Below are positions 16,887 to 24,327 of a stretch of DNA of 64,000 nucleotides, in pieces (position 1 is the stretch's first letter; each line of letters begins with the position of its first letter). Source of the stretch: Pandoraea anhela (GTDB lineage: Bacteria > Pseudomonadota > Gammaproteobacteria > Burkholderiales > Burkholderiaceae); the NCBI RefSeq assembly GCF_902459655.1, contig NZ_CABPSB010000001.1, positions 1-64,000 on the forward strand. Direction: 5' to 3'. Position numbers and translations under genes: made by a program. The notes under the pieces were generated by a model that was not told the DNA's origin, did no database searches, and saw only the letters and a list, made by a program, of their open reading frames with translations.

Positions 16887-18398
16887 TCAGGCGTTGAGTT
16901 TTCGGCCGGACGCAGCGGGCATGAGCGTCTCGCTGGCCTTGAGCAAGCCAAACGACACGGCGTTAGGTGAAGGCGCCGGTGTCACGAGACTGACCGCGAT
17001 CACCGTGCACGCGTTGATCGCCATGGCGATGAGTCCCGGCTCCCACTGGGGCAGCACGGCAGCCCAGTAGTGCGCGGCAAACGGTGCGAGCAGTGCAGTG
17101 AAGCCAGTGATCAGCCCCGCGAGCACGCCGACAGCGGTCGTGCGTTTCCATAGAAAGCCGAAGAACACCGCCGGTGCGAGCATGCCGATCGCCGAATAGG
17201 CGGCGAACAAAATCGATACCAAAGACCCCTTCTGACTGATCGACAGGTAGACGGCGCAAGCCGTAAATGCGATCAGCGAGCCACGGGAGAGAATCAACGC
17301 GGTGCGTTCGGAGAGATTCGGTCGGAATGGCTGCACGATGTTTCGCGTGAACACGGAACCCGCGGTGAGCAGCAACAGCGCCCCAGGCGCGAGCGCCAGC
17401 AACGATCCGGTGCCAGCCACCAGCCCAACCATCCATGCCGGATATCGCTCCGAGACGAATTGCAGCAATGCGCCGTTCAGATTGCCGCCCGGCGGCTGCG
17501 TGTTCGCGAGCAGCGCGCCGATGCCCAAGAGAATGATGAAGAAATAAGCGAGCGAATAAAGCGGTTGCCAGATCGCATTGCGTCGAATTGCCGTCGCCGT
17601 ATGCGCCGAGTACGAGATCTGGAACAGGTGCGGAAAGACCCAATTCCCCAGCGCGAGATTGATGGCGGACGTCATCAGCCAGATGGCCGTCGTGGGAGAC
17701 GCCGGATCGATACCCGGAAACTTGCCGATGCCCGGGTGTCGCGCTTCGGCCATGCCGAACAGATCGAGTAGCGACGCCGCGCCGACTTTGCTTGCCACTG
17801 TCGCACTGAGCAGCACCACGACAACGACCATCAATACATCCTTCACCCCGGCGGCGAACGCTGCGGAACGCAGACCGGCAACGAACACGAAGGCGATCAT
17901 CAACAGCCCCGCCACCACGATGGACGCCGCAGTCGAGATCACGCCACCCAGCGCCAGTTGCACGATCAGCCCCAGTCCGACCATCTGTATCTCGACGTAG
18001 ACGATCAGCGACGCGATGCCGATCAGGCCGGTTAGCACGCCAAGCCAGCGAGCGTCATAGCGCGAAGCGAAATAATCGGCTTGCGTGACCAGTCTGCCGA
18101 GACGCCCTGCTCTCCAAATCTTCGGCATCAGCCAGTAGCCGACGGCATAACTCAACGACACGGAGCAGAACGCGAGATAGGCCGGCGCGCCCAATGCCCA
18201 GGCGTAACCGGAAATGCCGAGAACGGCAAACGTCGTGTACACCTCTCCGGCATTGATAAACCAAAAGATCAGGGTGCCCAGACTGCGGCCGCCGACGGCC
18301 CATTCCGCAAGTGCCGGCCCACGTCGCGTGCGACGGCCGTAACAAATCGCGCCGACCACCGTCGACAACAGAATGATGAGAACGATCGAGAGTTTCAT
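16887..18398 (-). CDS. Sodium:solute symporter (SSS family)
   Basis: A 503-residue integral membrane protein of the SSSF family (PutP/ActP fold) with about 13 hydrophobic segments. The family signs are the N-terminal EWAVGGRSLGTLIFWFINAGE segment, the intracellular TQADYFASRYDARWLG loop, and AGLRSAAFAAGVKDVLM. Its start overlaps the stop of the small DUF3311-like gene by four bases (ATGA). Pairing with a DUF3311 protein is a known layout for these transporters and suggests an organic anion or amino-acid-like substrate. It is divergent from the XRE-cupin operon, which probably controls it. Confidence 0.92.
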   Translation of the reverse strand: MKLSIVLIILLSTVVGAICYGRRTRRGPALAEWAVGGRSLGTLIFWFINAGEVYTTFAVLGISGYAWALGAPAYLAFCSVSLSYAVGYWLMPKIWRAGRLGRLVTQADYFASRYDARWLGVLTGLIGIASLIVYVEIQMVGLGLIVQLALGGVISTAASIVVAGLLMIAFVFVAGLRSAAFAAGVKDVLMVVVVVLLSATVASKVGAASLLDLFGMAEARHPGIGKFPGIDPASPTTAIWLMTSAINLALGNWVFPHLFQISYSAHTATAIRRNAIWQPLYSLAYFFIILLGIGALLANTQPPGGNLNGALLQFVSERYPAWMVGLVAGTGSLLALAPGALLLLTAGSVFTRNIVQPFRPNLSERTALILSRGSLIAFTACAVYLSISQKGSLVSILFAAYSAIGMLAPAVFFGFLWKRTTAVGVLAGLITGFTALLAPFAAHYWAAVLPQWEPGLIAMAINACTVIAVSLVTPAPSPNAVSFGLLKASETLMPAASGRKLNA

Positions 18399-18676
18399 TG
18401 ACGTTCTCCCGCACATTGCGACGTGGCCAGCAAAAACGCCGCCTCCTCCGCTTCGACGCCCGCAAGCTTGTCGAGCCGGAACACGAGCCCGATCAGCAGG
18501 CTTGCCACCACGATGCCCGCCATTTGCCAGAACATCGGAAACGGAATGCCGAACGGTGTCCACGAAATATCGTTCACGACAGGTGCCAGGCAGGCCTGCC
18601 AGAGAAACGGAACGACAAGCAACCAGCGGTACCGGTGACTCCGGGGCGACCCGGGCTTCGAAGCAGTGTGCGGCAT
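18395..18676 (-). CDS. DUF3311-like small membrane protein, symporter partner
   Basis: A 93-residue protein with two predicted membrane helices (RWLLVVPFLWQACLAPVVN and FWQMAGIVVASLLIGLVFRL), matching the short DUF3311 proteins that precede SSS-family symporter genes. The ATG at 18676 follows a short leader region, and the stop overlaps the symporter ATG, so the two are translationally coupled. It is probably an accessory subunit. The C-terminal KLAGVEAEEAAFLLATS tail is cytoplasmic by charge. Upstream lies the divergent regulatory gap at 18677-18933. Confidence 0.8.
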   Translation of the reverse strand: MPHTASKPGSPRSHRYRWLLVVPFLWQACLAPVVNDISWTPFGIPFPMFWQMAGIVVASLLIGLVFRLDKLAGVEAEEAAFLLATSQCAGERQ

Positions 18677-18864
18677 GACAACTCCTGTATAGTTTGGCTG
18701 CACAAAGAATGAGTGAAGTGTGTATCTAAGATGCACAAGAACTCAAGGGTGGAAAAAATAAAATGCCTCGCGGAGCCGTACATGGTTTCCCCTATATTCC
18801 TGTGGATAAAGGCGGTGTTCCCCATTAAAATACTCAAGTTGTTTCCCCATTGCGTTGCTTGACA

Positions 18865-18897
18865 TGTGCAGTATCACTGTATAAATTGTGCTGCACA
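18865..18897. promoter_or_regulatory. Inverted repeat TGTGCAG-N19-CTGCACA, candidate operator
   Basis: The arms at 18865-18871 and 18891-18897 are exact complements. A related CTGTATA-plus-CTGCACA arrangement occurs near 18685-18703, just upstream of the DUF3311-like gene. The repeated CTGCACA half-sites on both sides of the divergent gap suggest sites for the XRE-cupin regulator. Confidence 0.5.
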
Positions 18898-18933
18898 GAT
18901 CAGGTTGGCAGCACACCAACGAGGTCTGAAAAA

Positions 18934-19470
18934 GTGATCGGAGAACGATTAAAGGAATTGCGCAGCGCGCGTGGTTTGTCGCTGCGAGAGCTGGCAGGTC
19001 AGGCAGGGGTCTCGGCGACATTGCTCAGTCAGATCGAGCGGTCGGTGACGGACCCCAGTCTCGAGACGATGCGACGTCTCGCGGCGGTGTTCGGCGAATC
19101 GGTGGTTTCGCTGTTCGCCGAGCCCGCCGACCTGTCCGTCTGCGTGACCCGCCCCGGCGAACGCGCGACGCTCACTGCACCGAAAGGTCAGGTGAGTTAC
19201 GAGCGGTTGACCAACGGCATTGGTCAACTGGAAGTGCTTCGCGCGGTTCTCGAACCCGGTCAGGTATCGATCGAGGAGCCGCGAGGTCATGCGGCGGCGG
19301 AATGCGTCTACGTGATTCATGGAGAACTCGTCGCGCAGATCGCAGGCCTCGAGTACGTGATCGGCGCCGGCGACAGTCTCTCGTTCGACGCACGTTTGCC
19401 GCATCGGTACCTAAACGCCTCCCAGGTTCCGACCGAAATTATCTTGTCGGTGACGCCGCCAAACCTCTAA
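18934..19470 (+). CDS. XRE-family regulator with C-terminal cupin sensor domain
   Basis: A 178-residue regulator. Residues 1-60 are an HTH_3 domain (RLKELRSARGLSLRELAGQ, then VSATLLSQIERSVTDPSLETM), and about 100-178 form a cupin_2 domain (VSIEEPRGHAAAECVYVIHG, then IGAGDSLSFDARLPHRY). PuuR and similar proteins use this layout to sense amines or small metabolites. The start is GTG at 18934 with GAGG nine bases upstream; in-frame upstream codons lie in the promoter. It leads an operon with the TIGR04076-like and AKR genes and is divergent from the symporter pair. Confidence 0.9.
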   Translation: MIGERLKELRSARGLSLRELAGQAGVSATLLSQIERSVTDPSLETMRRLAAVFGESVVSLFAEPADLSVCVTRPGERATLTAPKGQVSYERLTNGIGQLEVLRAVLEPGQVSIEEPRGHAAAECVYVIHGELVAQIAGLEYVIGAGDSLSFDARLPHRYLNASQVPTEIILSVTPPNL

Positions 19471-19471
19471 G

Positions 19472-19493
19472 GGGATGCGGCGCATCGCATCCC
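19472..19493 (+). terminator. Hairpin with T-rich tail after the XRE-cupin gene
   Basis: The stem GGGATGC (19472-19478) pairs with GCATCCC (19487-19493) and is followed by TACTTTT. It lies between the regulator stop and the next Shine-Dalgarno, so it may partly end transcription and reduce expression of the downstream enzyme genes. Confidence 0.5.
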
Positions 19494-19514
19494 TACTTTT
19501 CACTGGAGGAATGC

Positions 19515-19889
19515 ATGAGTCTCACCCCTGCCCAAGGCAGCGATCCGGATCTCGGGTTCTCGCTGCACGATCTGCGCGTGGAAGTGGTTGCCCCGGAAGG
19601 CGCCCGGCTGTACTGCGGCGCCAAAGTCGGCGACTACTTCGAGCTTCGCGGAGAAATGCTCCACTTGCCTGACGGACAAGGTTTCTCGATCTACTCCCTG
19701 TCGGCGGTGTTGCCGTTGCTCGCCGCCAAACAACGTGTCACTGATCCCAACGACTGGATGAGTACCGACTCGGACGTCGCTTGTCCCGATCCGAACTGTG
19801 CGTCGCGCTTTCGGATTACACGCACGAACACGCGGGCATTCAAGCATGCCGAGACCACGGCGGTGAAACATCCCTCCACGGAGAACTGA
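19515..19889 (+). CDS. TIGR04076-like small protein of unknown function
   Basis: A 124-residue protein resembling the TIGR04076 family: a short beta-rich domain starting DLRVEVVAPEGARLYCGAKVG, then GDYFELRGEMLHLPDGQGFSIYSL, an Ala/Leu-rich helix, and a Cys pair in VACPDPNCASRF. The Cys residues could bind metal, but this is not established. The ATG at 19515 is well served by GGAGGA. It lies between the XRE-cupin regulator and an aldo/keto reductase, with only three bases before the latter, so it is probably a subunit or companion of the same pathway. The family function is unknown. Confidence 0.7.
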   Translation: MSLTPAQGSDPDLGFSLHDLRVEVVAPEGARLYCGAKVGDYFELRGEMLHLPDGQGFSIYSLSAVLPLLAAKQRVTDPNDWMSTDSDVACPDPNCASRFRITRTNTRAFKHAETTAVKHPSTEN

Positions 19890-19892
19890 TCG

Positions 19893-20951
19893 ATGACGTT
19901 GTCGTACCAAACCAATCTCGCGCCACATTATTCGATCTCTCGACTGCTCAAAGGGGGATGGCAACTGGCCGGCGGTCATGGCGACGTGGATTACGCTGCG
20001 GCGATCGACGATATGACGGCGTACTACGATGCCGGCATTACGACGTTCGATTGCGCAGACATCTATACCGGCGTCGAAGCACTCATCGGTGAGTTTCGTC
20101 GTCATTACACGAACACGCGCGGCGCGGATAGTCTGTCGAAACTGCGCGTTCACACGAAGTTCGTTCCCGATCTTGGCAGTCTCGCCCAGGTCAACCGGCA
20201 ACTCGTCGTGCAATCCATCGACCGGTCGCTGAAGCGGCTCGGTGTCGAGCGTCTCGATCTGGTCCAGCTTCACTGGTGGGACTACGATGTGCCGGGCTAC
20301 CTTGACGCGATGTATTGGCTCAAGGAAATGCAGCACGCAGGCAAAATCGAGCATCTCGGTGGCACCAACTTCGATACGGTGCGCGCCCGCGAACTGATCG
20401 ACGCCGGCACGCCTTTGCTCAGCATGCAGGTCCAGTATTCGCTACTCGATCAGCGCCCTAGCCTGTCGCTCGCCTCCCTTTGTGAACAGACGGGCATGAA
20501 GCTGTTGTGTTACGGGGCGGTCGCGGGAGGATTCCTGTCGGAGCGTTGGCTCGGTGTCGCCGAACCCATCGGGGAACTGGAGAACCGGTCGCTGGTGAAA
20601 TACAAGCTGATCATCGAGGACTTCGGAGGATGGGATTTGTTTCAGCTTCTGCTCGCGACCCTCAAGCGAATTGCCGACCGTCATGCCCTGTCGATTCCCA
20701 CGATCGCCATGCGCTGGGTGCTGGCACAACCCCAGGTCGCCGGCGTGATCGTGGGCGTCCGTCGCGGGGATCACCTTGCGGATCATCTGCGCGTGCTTGA
20801 TGCGCCGCTCGACGCTGACGATCTTGCGGCACTCGAACGTGTGTTGTCGGAGCGATTGCCGATGTCCGGCGATGTGTACACCGCAGAGCGCGATCTGAAT
20901 GGCAAACACGGCCGGATCATGAAATACGATCTGAACCGCACCCCCGCCTGA
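19893..20951 (+). CDS. Aldo/keto reductase
   Basis: A 352-residue (alpha/beta)8 NADPH-dependent reductase. Catalytic elements are visible: the Asp/Tyr region FDCADIYTGVEALIGEF, the Lys in LRVHTKFVPDLG, and the His in LDLVQLHWWDYD. The C-terminal NADP-binding part includes IPTIAMRWVLAQPQVAGVIVGVR. It is the last gene of the XRE-cupin operon and is followed by a strong hairpin. Its substrate is presumably a carbonyl compound brought in by the divergent symporter. That link is inferred from gene order only. Confidence 0.9.
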   Translation: MTLSYQTNLAPHYSISRLLKGGWQLAGGHGDVDYAAAIDDMTAYYDAGITTFDCADIYTGVEALIGEFRRHYTNTRGADSLSKLRVHTKFVPDLGSLAQVNRQLVVQSIDRSLKRLGVERLDLVQLHWWDYDVPGYLDAMYWLKEMQHAGKIEHLGGTNFDTVRARELIDAGTPLLSMQVQYSLLDQRPSLSLASLCEQTGMKLLCYGAVAGGFLSERWLGVAEPIGELENRSLVKYKLIIEDFGGWDLFQLLLATLKRIADRHALSIPTIAMRWVLAQPQVAGVIVGVRRGDHLADHLRVLDAPLDADDLAALERVLSERLPMSGDVYTAERDLNGKHGRIMKYDLNRTPA

Positions 20952-20957
20952 AGACGC

Positions 20958-20984
20958 GCAGACCCCGGACCTCCCGGGGTCTGC
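20958..20984 (+). terminator. Hairpin after the aldo/keto reductase operon
   Basis: An 11-bp perfect stem GCAGACCCCGG (20958-20968) pairs with 20974-20984 around the loop ACCTC, seven bases past the AKR stop. It lies between two convergent genes. No U tract follows directly. Confidence 0.65.
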
Positions 20985-21046
20985 GGCATCTATCCGTCGG
21001 CATCGTTGCCAGGGGAAATTCGATCGCATTCCCATCAGCCACCGGC

Positions 21047-21868
21047 TCAGCGGCGAGCACCCGGGTTAGCAAGTTGGCTAGCATTGAGACGGTAAAGCCG
21101 GTGGCCCTTGCCGTGACGTCTCAACCGTGCCTGGATTTGCTTAACTCGACCATCCTTTGCGTCGCGAGGCCCCTCCGTGAGGTAGGCGACTGATAGGCGA
21201 ACATTTGTGAAATGTTCGAGAAACTGCTGGATGACTTTCTCACATTCATCGCATGGCAGCCGCTCCGTGAACAAGAAAAATGTGCCCGAGGCAGTCTTTT
21301 TGTGAATCCGTGCCACCTTGTTCAAAATGACATACTCAGAGTGTCGAGTGCCCTTGCTTTTGAACTGTGCTTCGCGCTCATCCTTTGGCGCCGTCGCCCA
21401 ATTTGATATGAGTTTGAGGGCTCTGGGACTTGCGCCGAAATACCGTCGCTTACGCGGGGCACCGTCGCCAATCCATAGACCAAAGGCGAAGTTGCCCGGG
21501 GTTTCAAGTCGATCGATATCAGACGGCACCTCCCCTGAGCCCATGGCGTCCCGCAGTGCCAATTCTGCGCTAAGCGATTTCAGGGTTTTCGTGAGCGCTC
21601 GGCCTCTCTTCCACGTCGTGAGCTGCCCGATGTGAAATCGATCTGTCTGTAGCGAATCAAAGATCGAGGGGATTTTTCGCTGCCCTACCTGCGCGCTCAA
21701 TTCTGTTGCAATAGAAAGGAATTTGAGGTGCTGATGTCGCAAGCGTTGCCGCACCTCCATAACGCGAGAATCCGATCTTGGCGACAACGGCCCGCTTGCA
21801 CGGCCCGATGCTTGAGCGCCTGATTTCGCCGACGTATCGTCGAGCGTTTGTTTGATGGAATCTGTCAC
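21047..21868 (-). CDS. Cytidine deaminase-superfamily toxin/effector-like protein
   Basis: A 273-residue protein without Sec signal. Residues 1-35 are Ser/Ala/Gly-rich and look disordered. About 36-120 are helical. The C-terminal domain carries the zinc deaminase pair: HSE at 176-178 (metal His and catalytic Glu, within TRHSEYVILNKVARIH) and PCDEC at 205-209 (metal Cys pair, within FTERLPCDECEKVI). Such domains occur in polymorphic-toxin and effector deaminases. The N-terminal style matches the other effector-like proteins of the window. The only plausible start is GTG at 21868 with a weak Shine-Dalgarno. No adjacent immunity gene is seen. The substrate is unknown. Confidence 0.7.
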   Translation of the reverse strand: MTDSIKQTLDDTSAKSGAQASGRASGPLSPRSDSRVMEVRQRLRHQHLKFLSIATELSAQVGQRKIPSIFDSLQTDRFHIGQLTTWKRGRALTKTLKSLSAELALRDAMGSGEVPSDIDRLETPGNFAFGLWIGDGAPRKRRYFGASPRALKLISNWATAPKDEREAQFKSKGTRHSEYVILNKVARIHKKTASGTFFLFTERLPCDECEKVIQQFLEHFTNVRLSVAYLTEGPRDAKDGRVKQIQARLRRHGKGHRLYRLNASQLANPGARR

Positions 21869-22012
21869 AGGTCGTGGTCGATGTGCTGATGACTCGTTCT
21901 ACGACCCGGGGAAAGCGCAGAAAGTCCCCTCCGCAATCGACGCGTACGGGCCCGAGTGGCTGGCGCAGATTCCGGCGATGCCGCAGACAATCCCGCTATC
22001 CTATCGCAGGCG

Positions 22013-22411
22013 TCACGCGCCTGCCAGCGCCAGATCCGGATTCAGATCGCAGCAATCCCAGCTCGCCGGCCGTTCCACACGAACTTTGGATATGTTGGGT
22101 AAGGCGACAGACAGCCGTTGGTAGATGAATGTGCACAGCCCTTCGAGGGTTGGAATACCCAGGCCGGGCACCTCGTCGAGAAAGCGGTGATCGAGCTGGT
22201 CGCGCACGCGCTCGATTTCTCTGCGAAATAGTCCGAGATCGATCATCATGCGCGTGTCCGGGTCGGGGCGGCCTCTCACGAAGATCTGGGCGTGATAGGT
22301 ATGCCCATGGATGCGACGACTCCCCTCGGCATCGATCTCGCGATCTAACGTATGTGCCGCTTCAAAGTAAAATTTCTGACTGAGTTCGAAGTTCAACTGT
22401 TGCGCTTCCAC
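22013..22411 (-). CDS. 6-pyruvoyl-tetrahydropterin synthase/QueD-like protein
   Basis: A 132-residue T-fold protein of the PTPS/QueD family. The three zinc-binding histidines are visible: His20 in FYFEAAHTLD and His35/His37 in RRIHGHTYH. Also present are the DLGLFRREIERVRDQLDHRFLD core and the substrate Glu in RVERPASW. The catalytic Cys that precedes HGH in E. coli QueD is replaced here by Ser31 (GSRRIHGH), so activity may differ from standard QueD. The start is GTG at 22411 after GGAGAAATAG. No queC or queE gene is adjacent. Confidence 0.85.
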   Translation of the reverse strand: MEAQQLNFELSQKFYFEAAHTLDREIDAEGSRRIHGHTYHAQIFVRGRPDPDTRMMIDLGLFRREIERVRDQLDHRFLDEVPGLGIPTLEGLCTFIYQRLSVALPNISKVRVERPASWDCCDLNPDLALAGA

Positions 22412-22555
22412 CTATTTCTCCGTTGTCCAGATGCAGACGCCCATCGCGCGTCTCGTGCCTGATGCCCCTCTTGTACAGCGGCGGGTGTCAGGCCGAGGGT
22501 GAGGGTGCGAAGTCATGCGGCATTTAGTGAAGTGATCGAGGCAAGCGCCGTTGCC

Positions 22556-23740
22556 TCACGCCGACGCCGTCAGAAAACGGCTCTCCTTGAGCTTCTCCAT
22601 CCCTAATCGATATCCCTCCTCCCGGCATTGGCGGACATTCTCGAACGTCCAATGCGGCTTCGCGTTCGATGTGGATTCGACCACGATCCATTGGACCTCC
22701 CTTCCCTTGCTTTTCAGATGCTGCTTCGCCAGTTGGATATCCGCTTCGCCAATACCTGAGATCATCTCCGTCACCTGAAGCGCATAGTTGTCGTGGTTGC
22801 CCTGTTCTGAACTTCGACGATTGGCCGCCGAATTGCTCATGATTTTCACGGCAATAATCAGTTCGAGGTTCGGAAGACTGTCCAATGCGGCCGGCACGAT
22901 GGTCGCCGCATGACGCACTGCACTCTCCCGATGCCAGACGCCGTCGATCTCCGTCTCCGAGATCAGCCACGGCAAGTTGCTTGCCGACGCGAGACGCCTG
23001 CCATCGATGGGGGCAAATGACGGATGTCCGATGCAGTTGGTCGCTATCTGGCAATGCTCATTACCCACCGGCAAAATCGACATCATCATGACCGGCGAGC
23101 CTTGCCGATAAATGTTGCCCCAATTCACCTTCGGCTCAATCCACTCCGCCGTGTTTTCATGATCGTAGAGCTCCCCGAATGCGCCGATCGGAGAGAAGAA
23201 ATAGGCGCCGAGCGTCAAGCGATAAAGCGGATGGGAAACGAGAAAGTTGCGGCACCAGATGCCGAAATTTCTTTTCGTCGGACGCGCGAGAAAATCCGAC
23301 CACGACTGATAAACCGCCGGAAACAGTTCCGGCGCGAGCAGGTCTTTATAGTTTCCTGGATTGCCGAAGTAATTGAAATTCGCTTGCATCCACTCGGTGA
23401 TCCGCATCGGGAAAAGAGGCGGGATGGGCGCTTTCAGGTAATCCTTCTCGGCCATCAATCCGCCGGCTGAGAACTGATCGATGTAGAACGCCGGATGCTT
23501 GTCCTCGGTGACGGCCATCATGTGGTAAATGGAAAGGAAGTTTCCGATGCACCCCGGCAGGTAAGCGTCCGGCACCACCCCCAGCTCGTGCATGGCATCG
23601 ATGACACCCACCTGGTATCCGTAATACGGACCCCCTCCAAACGGCGCAAACGCCACTCGTGCAGATGATGCCCTCTCTTGCCAGTCGGCATGCGAGCGAT
23701 GATTGATTTTCGATGCGTCAAAATCGGTTTTGAAGTTCAT
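22556..23740 (-). CDS. Patatin-like protein with non-canonical nucleophile motif
   Basis: A 394-residue protein. The N-terminal block VAFAPFGGGPYYGYQVGVIDAM (about residues 29-50) resembles the oxyanion-hole GGG of patatin-like phospholipases. Where the GxSxG serine would be expected there is PGCIGNF at 62-68. An IDGVWHRES segment near residue 265 resembles the DG dyad. There is no signal peptide or membrane segment. Whether it is an active lipase using another nucleophile or a non-enzymatic homolog is unclear. It is a monocistronic unit, and the ATG at 23740 has a weak Shine-Dalgarno. Confidence 0.5.
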   Translation of the reverse strand: MNFKTDFDASKINHRSHADWQERASSARVAFAPFGGGPYYGYQVGVIDAMHELGVVPDAYLPGCIGNFLSIYHMMAVTEDKHPAFYIDQFSAGGLMAEKDYLKAPIPPLFPMRITEWMQANFNYFGNPGNYKDLLAPELFPAVYQSWSDFLARPTKRNFGIWCRNFLVSHPLYRLTLGAYFFSPIGAFGELYDHENTAEWIEPKVNWGNIYRQGSPVMMMSILPVGNEHCQIATNCIGHPSFAPIDGRRLASASNLPWLISETEIDGVWHRESAVRHAATIVPAALDSLPNLELIIAVKIMSNSAANRRSSEQGNHDNYALQVTEMISGIGEADIQLAKQHLKSKGREVQWIVVESTSNAKPHWTFENVRQCREEGYRLGMEKLKESRFLTASA

Positions 23741-24234
23741 GTGGTTGATTCAGTGAAATGATCCACCAGGCGTCTGGATACCTTTGCCCTTCCCGTTTGC
23801 CCATCGGGAAATGCTTCCTACTGTCTCTTCCATGCTTTTAGGGCGTCTTATGGTTTTTTAATCACGACCATCTCGCGGCTCGATAGCGCTGTTCCCAGAC
23901 AGATCCCCGCTGTTCGTGACTTCGTCGCAATCACATCACATGGATGAGGCGCAATTCACAATTGACCTGAAAAATCATCATGTAATCCGAAGTAATGCTC
24001 TTGTTGATCTGTTGGAATTTTTTGAAAGAAAAAATCAAGAAAATCACTGTCTGAATGTCGCAAAAGGTCATCCGTCAGGCGATTCGGGCGTTGTGCCAAT
24101 CGAGCATGCGGACGGAAGATTGCGGCGGGCTGAATTCGCTCGACGGGCCTGCCTGCCGCTTGCGCTGCAATTCAATTGAAGTTGAGGTCCCGACGTTCAT
24201 AAAATCGTCCCCAAATGCCATCCGGGAGACACAG
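23741..24234. other. AT-richer intergenic region upstream of the catabolic locus
   Basis: No gene is recognised in these 494 bp. Base composition is clearly more AT-rich than the neighbours around 23930-24060, with A/T runs near 24010-24045. A perfect TTCAATTGAA palindrome lies at 24171-24180. The stretch probably holds promoters for the patatin-like gene (minus strand) and for the CoA-transferase operon. Confidence 0.5.
24171..24180. promoter_or_regulatory. Palindrome TTCAATTGAA, candidate LysR half-site
   Basis: A perfect 10-bp palindrome about 140 bp upstream of the CoA-transferase start. The core TCAATTGA recurs at 27680-27687 in the LysR/aminotransferase gap, which suggests one regulator acts on both promoters. 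Confidence 0.4.
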
Positions 24235-24327
24235 ATGAAACCTACGGGCGCGTACGGTCGGGGAACGGCACCCGACACCACGTGGACTGCCACGATCGCC
24301 GCTTCGCGAGGCAGGTATGGTGAGTGA
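24235..24327 (+). CDS. Possible 30-residue leader peptide overlapping the CoA-transferase start
   Basis: A short frame starts at ATG 24235, preceded by a good Shine-Dalgarno (GGGAGA, five bases away). It encodes a basic, Thr/Ala/Gly-rich peptide beginning MKPTGAYGRGT and ends with TGA at 24327, eleven bases past the CoA-transferase ATG in another frame. Its Shine-Dalgarno is better than the one of the CoA-transferase gene. It could couple translation or be chance. Confidence 0.35.
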   Translation: MKPTGAYGRGTAPDTTWTATIAASRGRYGE

